Below, piece after piece: positions 32,206 through 41,924 of a stretch of 64,000 nt of DNA (position 1 is the stretch's first letter; each line of letters starts with the position of its first letter). The stretch lies in assembly GCF_002980525.1 (NCBI RefSeq), contig NZ_PVBQ01000004.1, forward strand, positions 1-64,000, given 5' to 3'. The translations under genes were made by a program, and so were the position numbers. Source of the DNA: Sphingobacterium haloxyli (GTDB lineage Bacteria > Bacteroidota > Bacteroidia > Sphingobacteriales > Sphingobacteriaceae). Below the pieces are notes generated by a model. That model was not told where the DNA came from and made no database searches. It worked only from the letters and a program-made list of their open reading frames with translations.

Positions 32206-34263
32206 ATGTTGAACGTAAAAATTAATGAATTGATGCCCATACTGTACGCCGCTTTCAGATACACCCTTTCCCTACTCCTACTGGTTTGCCTGTCCTTTTC
32301 GATAACTGTCCATGCCCAAGACCCAACGAATCGTCATGCCACAGCGCCTTTGGCGGCCAATGGCGGCCGGATGGTGCAGTTTGTCGATGGCCAGCTTATG
32401 GTCTCCACCATTTTGGCGGACGACGCGGCCACCGTGATAGCCACTTCCCATCGCGCATCACCTTATTTCTGCACCATCAGCGATGACGGCCACTGGTTGC
32501 TCTATTCCATCAAAACGAAGACGGAGAAAACCACTTACGTACACGATCTGACCCGTAATGGTGAAATGAAACAGCAATATCCGTTCGCCATCGAGTCTGC
32601 TGCTTTCACCCGCGACGGCAACAGGGCTTTTTTCGTGCATTCCAAGACATTCTGGGGGGCAAAGCTGGCGGCTTACGATACGCAACACTGGCAGCTGCTG
32701 ACCATGCGTTCCATTACCGACTTAACCACCAGCATCGCCGTGAACGCCGAGGGTTCGCAGTTGCTGGCGGCAGCAAGGTCGGTGGTGCGGCAAATCGATA
32801 CGGAAACACTGAAAACCCAAAAAGTACATTGGGAGACTTCACGGTTGACCGGCTTGGTATACAATCCCACGGATACGTCCCAATACGCCAGCATCAATCA
32901 CAGGAACCGGATCGAAGTAAGGGACGTCAGGCAAGATCGCGTGGTGCAAACCATCCGTGCCGAAAACGGGCAGTTTACACAATTGGCTTTTGCTCCCGAT
33001 GGCAGGTACCTGATGAGCCTAAACGACGCAGGTCAACTTGCTGTATGGGGTCTGCAGGAGCGTTCGCGCGTGACGGCCCTGAACAATACCATCGCCGCCG
33101 ACGGGTTTGAGGAGGGCAAATTGACGGTGCTTAACCAAGCGGGATGGCAATCCGTCCGAACCGATCTGGCGGAGGCACGCATTAGCGCCACTTCCGCACT
33201 GCCCGATTCGGCCTTTCTGAATGGGCCCACCAGCAAAGTGGGTATTGTTCCGATACCGATCATTTCCTACAGCCCGGAAACCAGCTTTTTACTTGGACTT
33301 GGCATGTGTTTCATACTCCCTCCAAAAGTCAATGAGTCTTCCGTTCCCCCACGCTTCTTCCGTCCGTCTTCGATCACGCCTTCGGTGGCCTATGGCTTCA
33401 ACGGCCAATTGCAGACGAGCCTGACGATAGATTATTTCAGCAAACGCGGATGGCACTACGTCAACCATGCGAGTTTTCTCCACAACAATCGGTCGTATTT
33501 CTTCGGATTGGGCAACGATACCCAAAAAGAGCACAGCACCGTATACCACAACAACGTGTTTTCCTGGGAAGGGGAAGTGACCAAAGCCATCGGCGAACGC
33601 TTCTTTGCGGGCATTACCTATCAGGTCCGTAACGACAGCCGATTGGATTTCGATGAACCTGCCTCAACCGCGGTGCCCAACGGGGATGGTGGATTTTTAG
33701 CGGGCGCGGGTCCGGTGTTGCGTTTTGATACGCGGAACGACCTGTTTTTCCCGACGGGAGGCTATTACGCAGACCTGTCCTTCAGGCGCTATGGCGGATT
33801 GGGTGGCAGCGACTTCGTGTACAGCGATGTTAAGCTCGATTACCGTGGTTTCCATGCGTTGCCGATATTAACGAAAGGTACGACCCTGGCGGTGCAGGCA
33901 CTGTACCACGGCGTATTCAACGGAGACGCGCCTTTTTACCAATTACCCTATATTTCGGCCGACCGGCTATTGCGCGGCATATGGCGCAACCTCTACATCG
34001 ATAGGCAGGCAATTGCATTGCAGGGCGAGCTGAGATCGAATTTCAGCAATGTCGACCCGCGGTACGGCTATGTGGTGTTCGCGGGAGCGGGGGATGTAGC
34101 ACCCAATTTTTTTGAGGATTACAAACCCGGCATCACCGGTGTATTTGGTGTGGGCTTTCGGCAACAGGTTGTCCCTAAACTCAAACTGCAATCGCGGATA
34201 GACCTTTCCGTGACGACCAAAGGAAATGTCGGTGTCTTCGGCGGAATAGGGTTAACGTTCTAA
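32206..34263 (+). CDS. WD40-like N-terminus fused to an Omp85/BamA-type barrel
   Basis: This 685-residue protein has signal sequence FRYTLSLLLLVCLSFSITVH followed by AQ. Residues about 45-330 show WD40/YncE-like repeats (TICDDGHWLLYSIKT-like blades, GLVYNPTDTSQYASINHRNR, QLAFAPDGRYLMSLND). Residues about 340-685 are an Omp85-type surface-antigen barrel: GPVLRFDTRNDLFFPTGGYY is its signature, and it ends GVFGGIGLTF. Omp85 proteins insert or secrete proteins through the outer membrane; a periplasmic propeller instead of POTRA domains is unusual. A two-component LytS/LytTR pair follows after two bases, probably cotranscribed. Confidence 0.8.
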   Translation: MLNVKINELMPILYAAFRYTLSLLLLVCLSFSITVHAQDPTNRHATAPLAANGGRMVQFVDGQLMVSTILADDAATVIATSHRASPYFCTISDDGHWLLYSIKTKTEKTTYVHDLTRNGEMKQQYPFAIESAAFTRDGNRAFFVHSKTFWGAKLAAYDTQHWQLLTMRSITDLTTSIAVNAEGSQLLAAARSVVRQIDTETLKTQKVHWETSRLTGLVYNPTDTSQYASINHRNRIEVRDVRQDRVVQTIRAENGQFTQLAFAPDGRYLMSLNDAGQLAVWGLQERSRVTALNNTIAADGFEEGKLTVLNQAGWQSVRTDLAEARISATSALPDSAFLNGPTSKVGIVPIPIISYSPETSFLLGLGMCFILPPKVNESSVPPRFFRPSSITPSVAYGFNGQLQTSLTIDYFSKRGWHYVNHASFLHNNRSYFFGLGNDTQKEHSTVYHNNVFSWEGEVTKAIGERFFAGITYQVRNDSRLDFDEPASTAVPNGDGGFLAGAGPVLRFDTRNDLFFPTGGYYADLSFRRYGGLGGSDFVYSDVKLDYRGFHALPILTKGTTLAVQALYHGVFNGDAPFYQLPYISADRLLRGIWRNLYIDRQAIALQGELRSNFSNVDPRYGYVVFAGAGDVAPNFFEDYKPGITGVFGVGFRQQVVPKLKLQSRIDLSVTTKGNVGVFGGIGLTF

Positions 34264-34265
34264 CT

Positions 34266-35369
34266 ATGCCCAAGAATCTATTCAAGTCGATCGTAGCGTT
34301 TCTGAAACGCAACCGCAAAAGGCTTATTCTCTTGACATTGATGAGCCTGGTGCTTCACGGCACCTTGTTTTTTATGGCATACATGGCCAATCCTGCAAAA
34401 ACCGTATACGATTTCAGCAAGCGATTCGGGCTCGGCATCAATACATTTTTGTTTATCGTGGAGGCGGTCGTCACGTATTACCTGTTGATCTTTCATGTGA
34501 TTCTGCCCCTGATGCACAAGGTACGCATCTGGCGTGCGCTGGCTGTCTTTTTTGTGATGTTCGCGCTAAAGTTAGCCCTTAGTTATTGGTGGCTTTTTTC
34601 GGCACCGCAAGACCCCCAAAACATGCAGGAACGATTGTCCACCACCGCCATTCCCGACAATAGTTTTTCCTGGTTTTTGCTGTGGCACGCCATGTTCAGT
34701 TTATGTGATTTGGTCGCCTGTTTTTCGGTGGCATTGATGGCGGAATGGATACGCAAAAGCAAGCAGCAGATCATTTTAGAGAAACAAAAGGCAGAGGCCG
34801 AGCTCAGTGCACTGAAACACCAGATCAACCCCCATTTCCTGTTCAATTCATTGAGCTTCATTTATAGCAAAATTATGAAGAGCGATGAAAAAACAGCGGA
34901 GTCCGTGCTGATACTGGCCGACATTATGCGGTACGCGCTGGCAAAAAGAGAGGATGTGCGTGGTCGGGTAAACATAATGGAGGAGGTGGAGCATTTGAAA
35001 AACGTGATCGAAATCAATCAGCGGCGCCACGATCACCGACTGAATATTTGTTTCGATGAAGACCTAACCAATCCTTCCGCAACCATCGTTCCGTTAGTGC
35101 TGATCACCCTGGTCGAAAATGCGTTTAAACATGGCAACTTACATGACCAAAGTCACCCTATTTTGATAAAGCTGCATACCAACGGCCGTGAATTGTCGTT
35201 TTATATAAAAAACAAGAAAGGCAACGGCATCAAAGAACTTTCCAACGGCATCGGTCTGCAAAACATCAGGCGGCAACTGGATCTTAGCTATGGCAGCCAT
35301 TATACCTTTGTATTGGAAGACGAGCCATCGGCATTTGCAGTGCAACTGAAAATACCACTGAATTCATGA
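34266..35369 (+). CDS. LytS/YehU-type sensor histidine kinase
   Basis: This 367-residue protein has four membrane helices in the first 160 residues (LTLMSLVLHGTLFFMAYMA, LFIVEAVVTYYLLIFHVILP). The His_kinase domain follows, with ALKHQINPHFLFNSLSFIYS and the phospho-accepting His near residue 190. The ATP-binding end includes VPLVLITLVENAFKHG and GNGIKELSNGIGLQNIRRQL. It partners with the LytTR regulator that overlaps its stop by four bases. Together with the barrel gene upstream this is one operon, so the kinase may sense envelope or secretion state. Confidence 0.93.
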   Translation: MPKNLFKSIVAFLKRNRKRLILLTLMSLVLHGTLFFMAYMANPAKTVYDFSKRFGLGINTFLFIVEAVVTYYLLIFHVILPLMHKVRIWRALAVFFVMFALKLALSYWWLFSAPQDPQNMQERLSTTAIPDNSFSWFLLWHAMFSLCDLVACFSVALMAEWIRKSKQQIILEKQKAEAELSALKHQINPHFLFNSLSFIYSKIMKSDEKTAESVLILADIMRYALAKREDVRGRVNIMEEVEHLKNVIEINQRRHDHRLNICFDEDLTNPSATIVPLVLITLVENAFKHGNLHDQSHPILIKLHTNGRELSFYIKNKKGNGIKELSNGIGLQNIRRQLDLSYGSHYTFVLEDEPSAFAVQLKIPLNS

Positions 35370-36094
35370 TCGACTGTATCATCATCGACGACGAGCAGCA
35401 TGCGGTTGACGTACTGGAACACTACGTGGAACAGGTTCCTTACCTCAATTTAATTGCGGCAACCACCGATCCCGTTACCGGGCTCGCACTGCTGGATGAC
35501 CTGGTGCATGGCGTGGTATTCCTGGATGTGCAGATGCCGAACCTCACCGGGGTTGAACTCCTCAAGCTGATCAAACGGGATACCCGCGTCATCATGACCA
35601 CCGCCTATAAGGAATATGCGCTGGATGGGTTCGAGCATGCGGTGGTGGACTATCTGCTGAAACCCATTGCGTTCCCGCGGTTCCTTAAAGCGGTGAGCCG
35701 GCTGACCACAACCGTTGGCACCCTGCAAACGGCAACGAACGGGAACGACGCTTTTCTTTTTGTAAAGTCGGAACAGAAGGGCAAATTGCTCAAAGTGGAT
35801 ATACAGCGTATCACCTTTATTGAAGGGCTGGGCAACTATGTGATCATTCATAGCGACGGGCAGCCGCCCATCACCACTTTCCTTACCCTCAAATATGTAT
35901 ACGAACATTTGGCCGATAAGGGCTTTATCCGGGTTCACAAATCGTTCATCGTTTCCCTGACCTACCTCACGGCAGTCGAAGGGAACGTGGTTCGCGTACG
36001 GAACAACGACCTGTCTATCCCTATCGGCAAAGCCTATAAGCAGGAATTCTTCAAACTGGTTAACAGCAAGTTGCTTTCATTTCGAGCTAAATAG
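35366..36094 (+). CDS. LytTR-family response regulator
   Basis: This 242-residue protein has a receiver domain with acidic pocket IIIDDE and phospho-acceptor D54 (VVFLDVQMP), and DYLLKP downstream. The LytTR DNA-binding domain spans about 135-235: ITFIEGLGNYVIIHS, then GFIRVHKSFIVSLTYL. Overlap with the kinase gene is four bases. A terminator follows at 36257. Confidence 0.94.
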   Translation: MIDCIIIDDEQHAVDVLEHYVEQVPYLNLIAATTDPVTGLALLDDLVHGVVFLDVQMPNLTGVELLKLIKRDTRVIMTTAYKEYALDGFEHAVVDYLLKPIAFPRFLKAVSRLTTTVGTLQTATNGNDAFLFVKSEQKGKLLKVDIQRITFIEGLGNYVIIHSDGQPPITTFLTLKYVYEHLADKGFIRVHKSFIVSLTYLTAVEGNVVRVRNNDLSIPIGKAYKQEFFKLVNSKLLSFRAK

Positions 36095-36256
36095 CTCAGT
36101 ACTTGACTTGCTTGTTTCGCGCCGGGTTAACAATGACGATGCGTGGCTATTAGCGATGACGTCACAGCAACAGAGCCATACTTTCGTACACCAAGATCAT
36201 ACTGGTGCCCTCCAGAACCAATCTTCCGTTTTTCTAGCATTGGGTAGGCGATAATA

Positions 36257-36292
36257 AAAACCACCCGGAGCGCATACGTTTCGGGTGGTTTT
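36257..36292. terminator. Bidirectional terminator after the LytTR gene
   Basis: AAAACCACCCG and CGGGTGGTTTT pair over 11 bases. It belongs to a family of near-identical terminators in this window (also 40537 and 58970), sharing the arm CACCCGGAGCG or CACCCGAAGCG. Confidence 0.85.
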
Positions 36293-36396
36293 AATATTTG
36301 CATGCTAGAACTTAAACTAATATATTTGAGATGTAAACCGAACGAAATACAAATCTCAACATGCGACAAGATCCTGCTTGGCAATAAAAAGACACC

Positions 36397-39213
36397 ATGA
36401 TCCAAAAAAGAAGTATCAAAAATGTAACGAAGTGGGCCATGTACCTGCTGCATTTTGTAACAATAAGCATCGTCTGCGGTCAATCCACAGAGATCAGCTA
36501 TCTTTCGGGTACCGATAAAGACCATACTGTAGATTGGGATTTTATGGTGAGCAGTGGTGCCAATAGCGGCACCTGGAGTAAAATACCGGTACCATCTAAC
36601 TGGGAGACCAAAGGTTTTGGGACCTATCATTATGGCTGGCAGGAAGATTTCGAGAAGAATGAAATTGGCTATTATAAGCATACATTCGTTTCGCATCCCA
36701 ACTGGAAAAACAAGACGGTAAAGCTTGTTTTTGAAGGCGCGATGACCGACACCGAGGTGAAGGTCAACGGGAAATCGGCAGGTCCCATTCATCAAGGCTC
36801 CTTTTACCGATTTAAGTACGATGTTACGAAGCTGATCAATCCGTCCGGGGAAAACCTGCTGGAGGTAACCGTCCGGAAAATTTCTTCGGATACCTCGGTG
36901 AATAGAGCGGAGCGTATGTCGGACTTTTGGGTTTTTGGAGGCATCTTCCGGCCCGTATACCTGGAAATCGTGCCGGATAACCATATAGAATGGACCGCCA
37001 TTGATGCGAAGGCAGATGGTAGCTTTTTGATCAATGTATATACAGAAGGGGATCAAAAAAATCAGACGGTGGAAGCCCAAATAAAAACATTGGATGGAAA
37101 AAAAGTAGGTGCTCCTTTTCGTACGCCTCTTGAAAAAGATACAGAGAAAACAAGCCTGCGAACACAGGTGGAATCCCCCGACCTTTGGTCGCCCGAGTTT
37201 CCCAATCGCTATCAGGTCGAGCTCAAGCTGCTCGATGCAAAACAAAATGTGGTGCATACCAAAACCGAAAAGTTTGGATTCAGAACGGTTGAGTTAAAGC
37301 GAGGAGAAGGCTTTTTTGTTAACGGTGTCAAAGTAATGTTCAAAGGTGTCAACAGACATAGCGCTTGGCCCACCTCCGGTAGAACCATGAGCAAGGAAAT
37401 CAGCATCACGGACGTCAATCTCATGAAAGATATGAACATGAATGCCGTACGGATGTCTCACTATCCTCCCGATGGCCATTTCCTCGAAGTATGTGATTCA
37501 CTTGGCCTTTTTGTGATCGACGAATTAACCGGTTGGCAGAAAAAGTACGATACGCCTGTTGGTCGTAAGTTGTTGAAAGAGATGGTGATGAAGGATGTAA
37601 ACCATCCGTCGATCGTTATCTGGGCAAATGGCAATGAAGGTGGTAATAATCACGAGCTCGTGGAAGATTATGCCAAATACGACCCCCAAAATAGAATCGT
37701 GATTCACCCTTGGGATATTTTTGAAGGCACCGACACGCAACACTATAAAGGTTATGATTGCTGTGCCGGATCGCTATATAATGGCAAAGAAGTGTTCTTT
37801 CCTACAGAGTTTTTGCATGGCCTGTTTGATGGGGGGCATGGCGCCGGTTTAAACGACCATTGGAACAAGATGATGTCCAATCCGCTTTCTGCCGGCTGTT
37901 TTCTATGGGTATTTGCGGATGAAGGCGTGGTTAGGCTAGATCAAGATGGTCGTATCGATACCGATGGCAACCATGCTCCCGATGGCATTTTAGGTCCGTA
38001 CCGTGAAAAGGAAGGCAGTTTTTATACGATCAAGGAAATCTGGTCGCCTGTTTATATCGACCACGAAAAACTACAAACTCATTTTGATGGCGACTTGGAA
38101 ATAGAGAACCGCTACCTTTACACCAATTTAAATACGGTGCAGTTTCAGTGGAAACTCAGCACCTTGCCTTCGCCTTATGAGCAGGATACAATAGGCAAGG
38201 TCTTGGAAGAGGGATCGCTCGCTGGACCCGATTTGCAGCCTAAACAACACGGGACGATTAAAATCCCTTTCGATCAGCAAAAAAAAGAACAAGCCGATCT
38301 CTTAACGCTAAAGGCGACAGATCTATACGGAAGAGAACTCTATACATGGACTTGGCCACTCAAGTCGGTGAAAACGATCAACAAACAATGGATAAACGAA
38401 TCGCGTGCCGAGGCAAAGGCACAGGTGACGGAAACGGATGGCGACGTAACGCTAACAGCTGGTGATTTAGCCATCAGTTTTGACAAACGCTCCGGATTGA
38501 TCCATCAGGTAAAAAGTGGTGATCAGCAGATCCCTTTCTCGAACGGACCACAACCGGCCGTTGGAAAGGCAGACTTTGTCTCCATGGAGCACGCTATAGA
38601 AGGAGATAGTGCTTTTGTCGAAATACGTTATAAAGGCCCGCTGAAACGAGTAAAGTATAAATTGGCCCCCAGTGGTCTGCTAACATTGGACTACGCGTAT
38701 TACCATTATACGGGAGATCCCGACAATGCCTTTGATTATTTGGGAATAAACTTTGATTTTCCTGAAGAACTGGTGACCGGTGTGAAATATATGGGAAGAG
38801 GCCCATATCGGGTTTGGAAAAATAGAATGAAAGGTAACAATTACGGTGTTTGGCATAAAAAGTATAATAATACGGTTACCGGAGAATCCTGGGAATACCC
38901 CGAGTTTAAAGGCTATTACCGTAATTTCCATTGGGTTGTCATTGAAAACACGATTAAACCCTTCGCGATCTATAGCGAAAGCGATGATCTGTTTTTAAGG
39001 CTGTATACACCAGAAAGGCCGCAAGCCGCCGAAAATGATCATAATTCGCCTCCTTTCCCCACAGGCGACATCTCTTTTTTGAATGGCATCAGCGCCATTG
39101 GAACGAAGTTTGATGCAGCGACAAACCATGGTCCGGAAGGACAGCCCAACAAAGTAGGGGCAGCGTGGATAGCGGGTAAACTGGTGTTTGATTTCGTTGG
39201 AAAGTATCCATAA
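36397..39213 (+). CDS. GH2-family glycoside hydrolase (beta-galactosidase-type)
   Basis: This 938-residue protein has a signal peptide ending in FVTISIVCGQ. Jelly-roll sugar-binding N-terminus: IPVPSNWETKGFGTYHYG. TIM barrel: FKGVNRHSAWP, MKDMNMNAVRMSHYPP, catalytic acid/base E414 in WANGNEGGN, and probable nucleophile E471 in FPTEFLHGL. C-terminal beta-sandwich about 690-935 of Bgal_small type (LTAGDLAISFDKRSGLIHQV). It would release terminal sugars from oligosaccharides in the periplasm or at the surface. No SusCD pair is adjacent. An overlapping antisense frame (36127-37257) is not considered a gene. Confidence 0.93.
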   Translation: MIQKRSIKNVTKWAMYLLHFVTISIVCGQSTEISYLSGTDKDHTVDWDFMVSSGANSGTWSKIPVPSNWETKGFGTYHYGWQEDFEKNEIGYYKHTFVSHPNWKNKTVKLVFEGAMTDTEVKVNGKSAGPIHQGSFYRFKYDVTKLINPSGENLLEVTVRKISSDTSVNRAERMSDFWVFGGIFRPVYLEIVPDNHIEWTAIDAKADGSFLINVYTEGDQKNQTVEAQIKTLDGKKVGAPFRTPLEKDTEKTSLRTQVESPDLWSPEFPNRYQVELKLLDAKQNVVHTKTEKFGFRTVELKRGEGFFVNGVKVMFKGVNRHSAWPTSGRTMSKEISITDVNLMKDMNMNAVRMSHYPPDGHFLEVCDSLGLFVIDELTGWQKKYDTPVGRKLLKEMVMKDVNHPSIVIWANGNEGGNNHELVEDYAKYDPQNRIVIHPWDIFEGTDTQHYKGYDCCAGSLYNGKEVFFPTEFLHGLFDGGHGAGLNDHWNKMMSNPLSAGCFLWVFADEGVVRLDQDGRIDTDGNHAPDGILGPYREKEGSFYTIKEIWSPVYIDHEKLQTHFDGDLEIENRYLYTNLNTVQFQWKLSTLPSPYEQDTIGKVLEEGSLAGPDLQPKQHGTIKIPFDQQKKEQADLLTLKATDLYGRELYTWTWPLKSVKTINKQWINESRAEAKAQVTETDGDVTLTAGDLAISFDKRSGLIHQVKSGDQQIPFSNGPQPAVGKADFVSMEHAIEGDSAFVEIRYKGPLKRVKYKLAPSGLLTLDYAYYHYTGDPDNAFDYLGINFDFPEELVTGVKYMGRGPYRVWKNRMKGNNYGVWHKKYNNTVTGESWEYPEFKGYYRNFHWVVIENTIKPFAIYSESDDLFLRLYTPERPQAAENDHNSPPFPTGDISFLNGISAIGTKFDAATNHGPEGQPNKVGAAWIAGKLVFDFVGKYP

Positions 39214-39245
39214 ATTGAACCACCCGGAGTGTTGAAAAAACTATT

Positions 39246-39328
39246 TTGCTTATCAGAGTAAACAATATTCTTAAAAATTGTTTACTCTGATAAGCAATTT
39301 TGTGTATATTTGTTTATTACAGTAAACA
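39246..39328. promoter_or_regulatory. 21-bp perfect inverted repeat plus promoter/operator region of the second DUF4143 gene
   Basis: Bases 39246-39266 and 39277-39297 are exact complements with a 10-base loop. Eight bases later comes TATATTTG (39305-39312), then a TGTTTA/TAAACA palindrome (39311-39328) right before the ATG. The TAAACA core also occurs in each arm of the 21-bp repeat, so the same factor may bind three times. As RNA the inverted repeat would instead end transcription coming from the GH2 gene. Confidence 0.5.
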
Positions 39329-39331
39329 AAT

Positions 39332-40528
39332 ATGGAAGCATTAATCGAATTATTCCAACGGAAGTTAGCGTACGTCAACGTGGGTTTTACCCGTAGCCTG
39401 ATGGCGGAGATTAACTGGAATGCCAGGTTGATCGGTATAAAAGGAGCGAGGGGGATCGGCAAAACGACACTACTGTTGCAATATATAAAGCTGCATTTGT
39501 CTGACAGATTAGATGAAGTTCTGTATGTAAGTCTAGATGCTATCTGGTTCAATACAAATTCATTAGTAGATCTAGTGAAAGATTTTGAACAAAGAGGAGG
39601 AAAATATATCTTCTTAGATGAGGTACATAAGTATAGCGGGTGGGCGCAGGAACTGAAAAATATATATGATGATTATCCTGAATTAAAAATCGTCTTTACA
39701 GGATCGTCTTTGTTGGAGATCTTAAATGCACGTGCGGATCTAAGTAGAAGAGCTGTTATTTATAATATGCAGGGGTTCTCCTTTCGGGAATATCTGGGAA
39801 TAGAGACTGGAATTCGGTTTGAACGGATAACTTTAGCCGATTTGTTAGCTCAGCATACCGACAAAGCAAGGGAGGTGAATGAGCAAATTAAACCTTTTCA
39901 GCACTTTGATAACTATCTTCAGCACGGTTATTATCCCTATTATAAAGAAGAATCGGATCTCTATTTTATGCGCTTAGGAGAGGTTTTGAATATGATGCTG
40001 GAGATCGAACTGCCGTTATTGCGCCAAATTGATCTAGCCTATGTGGCTAAAATTAAACAGCTGTTAACGGTTATCGCAGAATCAGTACCCTTTATTCCTA
40101 ACGTGAGTAAATTGAGCGAAAAGATTGGGATTAATAGAAATACCCTGTTGTCCTATTTGCATTATCTAGATGAAATTGAACTAACTCGTAATCTCTTCAG
40201 ATCTGGAGAAGGGATAAGTGCGCTGCAAAAACCAGCTAAGGTCTATCTTGAAAACACCAACCTCCTTTACTTGCTGGCGGAGGAGAATGCCAATCGGGGA
40301 AATCTGCGTGAAACCTTTTTTGCGAACCAAGTGGGGTACGCTTACGACCTTAATTACGCCGAACAAGGAGATTTTACGGTGAATAATAAATATACCTTTG
40401 AAATAGGTGGGAAAGATAAGACAGGAAAGCAAGTCAAAGGGCTGGATAATGCCTATATCGTGTCAGATGATATAACGCACGGTTTCCACCGCAAAATTCC
40501 TTTATGGTTATTTGGTTTTCTATATTGA
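39332..40528 (+). CDS. AAA_14/DUF4143-type ATPase
   Basis: This 398-residue protein has Walker A GIKGARGIGKTTLLLQYI near residue 37 and Walker B KYIFLDEVHKYSGWAQELK. LKIVFTGSSLLEIL and FSFREYLGIETG are family signatures. A winged-helix segment (SKLSEKIGINRNTLLSYLHYLDE) precedes the C-terminal DUF4143-like end (EIGGKDKTGKQVKGLDNAYI). It has its own promoter and is bounded on the left by a half terminator and on the right by a complete one. It is the same broad family as 27820-29265 but only distantly similar. Confidence 0.9.
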   Translation: MEALIELFQRKLAYVNVGFTRSLMAEINWNARLIGIKGARGIGKTTLLLQYIKLHLSDRLDEVLYVSLDAIWFNTNSLVDLVKDFEQRGGKYIFLDEVHKYSGWAQELKNIYDDYPELKIVFTGSSLLEILNARADLSRRAVIYNMQGFSFREYLGIETGIRFERITLADLLAQHTDKAREVNEQIKPFQHFDNYLQHGYYPYYKEESDLYFMRLGEVLNMMLEIELPLLRQIDLAYVAKIKQLLTVIAESVPFIPNVSKLSEKIGINRNTLLSYLHYLDEIELTRNLFRSGEGISALQKPAKVYLENTNLLYLLAEENANRGNLRETFFANQVGYAYDLNYAEQGDFTVNNKYTFEIGGKDKTGKQVKGLDNAYIVSDDITHGFHRKIPLWLFGFLY

Positions 40529-40536
40529 TGTTGATT

Positions 40537-40570
40537 AACCCACCCGAAGCGCACGCGCTTCGGGTGGGTT
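40537..40570. terminator. Strong bidirectional terminator
   Basis: A perfect 15-bp stem (AACCCACCCGAAGCG with its complement) with a four-base loop lies between the converging ATPase and PLC genes. T-rich sequence flanks both sides. Confidence 0.9.
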
Positions 40571-40584
40571 TAATTATCGACCTT

Positions 40585-41889
40585 TTAGGTTCTCCCATCA
40601 TTTATTTTTAAAACCACCATCGTTGCCAGTGTATCGTCAAATTTATCGATGTACACGATATTGGGATATAAAGAAGGCGATACAAAATCAAGAACCCTAT
40701 CGAGGTTTGCGTTGGCTTCTTTAGCCAGATCCAAGATGCTGGACGAACAGGTGACTGCTTGCGATGTAGACTGGGTAAGTGTCCAGGAGAGCAAGAAATA
40801 GCTATCGCTATGCGCCTTCATTTTATCAACTTGATCGTTGATCATTTTAGAAAGATCATTCGTATTGGCATAACGATTATATACATTAAACTCTTTTGTC
40901 GTATAAAAGCCTTTCCTGTAATACTCTCCAAGTTTCTTGCTATCCACACCTTCGACCACGATGATAACTTTACTGCCGTCGCTCAAAAAATCGTTTAATT
41001 TGATTTGGGTAAGATCGGATTTATCAGAAAACAGCAACTTATTGATGCCAGCTAACTGTTGGAATAACGTGGTCCATTCTTCATCATTAAATTTTCGATA
41101 ACTGGCATTGCCGACATCTGTATTAAGGGTGTGGGAAAGGTTAAGAATGACAATTTCCTTCCTACCTTCTGTAAAGCTGTTGACCTCCTTGATTATATCG
41201 GATATGGACTCGCCATTTGCCCCTTGCCAGGTAGCATCTATAATCTTGCTGTAATGCCCGGTCATGTACTTCCCTGCAGCGATAACAGGGCGGATATCGA
41301 AATAGCGAGCGCCATTGGCCAACTGTTCGCCTACGGAGCCAGTCTGCGTTAATGTATTACAGTCCCGCCCGAACGCCGTTCCACCATTTCGTGTATACAT
41401 CCCAGCATCATGCGACCCCGGGATCGAAATATCTTTAAGTGGAAAACCCCCTATACGACTTAAAGTCTGCTCCATCCACCTGGAAGGATCTATCAACATG
41501 TAATCTCCAGATGAACCGTACAAGGCAAAAGGCATAGTCCCATCGTGATCCCATCCTAAGTCTATGGTCTTGTTTAGAAGATTTCCGTTACTTGGTATAT
41601 TAACCAAGTTTACATAGACGTCCCTATCGTGCTTATAGCTTGCACCGAACTCAAGATAGCAGCTTGGGTTGGCGGACGTATCTGAACCAAATTTGTATTT
41701 TACTTCACCGGCATCGTCATGCTCGTGCTTAAATATATTTTCACAAAATTCTACATAGACCTTGACAACCGAACCCGATTCAATCTTTTCAGGGAATCCC
41801 CAGCCGTCCATCTGATACTGGTGGTTATGAAAGCATACCCAATCCTGATCTGTTTGGTTTTTAATTAAAATGTGACTTCCTTGTCCCAT
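40585..41889 (-). CDS. PI-PLC X-domain phosphodiesterase-like protein
   Basis: This 434-residue protein has an N-terminal 125 residues forming a beta-rich domain (GSHILIKNQTDQDWVCFHNH). From about 140 the PI-PLC X fold begins, with LKDISIPGSHDAGMY (His about 159) and ARYFDIRPVI, then TGHYS (His about 211), the two catalytic histidines. The end (LYPNIVYIDKFDD) also fits. Such enzymes cleave phosphatidylinositol-type or GPI lipids. No signal peptide is seen, which is odd for a lipase that acts outside. It lies 35 bases after the giant LamG gene, so it is part of the same operon and may be its effector. Confidence 0.85.
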   Translation of the reverse strand: MGQGSHILIKNQTDQDWVCFHNHQYQMDGWGFPEKIESGSVVKVYVEFCENIFKHEHDDAGEVKYKFGSDTSANPSCYLEFGASYKHDRDVYVNLVNIPSNGNLLNKTIDLGWDHDGTMPFALYGSSGDYMLIDPSRWMEQTLSRIGGFPLKDISIPGSHDAGMYTRNGGTAFGRDCNTLTQTGSVGEQLANGARYFDIRPVIAAGKYMTGHYSKIIDATWQGANGESISDIIKEVNSFTEGRKEIVILNLSHTLNTDVGNASYRKFNDEEWTTLFQQLAGINKLLFSDKSDLTQIKLNDFLSDGSKVIIVVEGVDSKKLGEYYRKGFYTTKEFNVYNRYANTNDLSKMINDQVDKMKAHSDSYFLLSWTLTQSTSQAVTCSSSILDLAKEANANLDRVLDFVSPSLYPNIVYIDKFDDTLATMVVLKINDGRT

Positions 41890-41924
41890 AACATATAAGT
41901 TTAAAAGTTAAAAAATTTGTTATT

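Noticed and set aside
36127..37257. 376-residue minus-strand frame
   Set aside because: It lies opposite the well-supported GH2 gene, has no domain and includes the terminator region.
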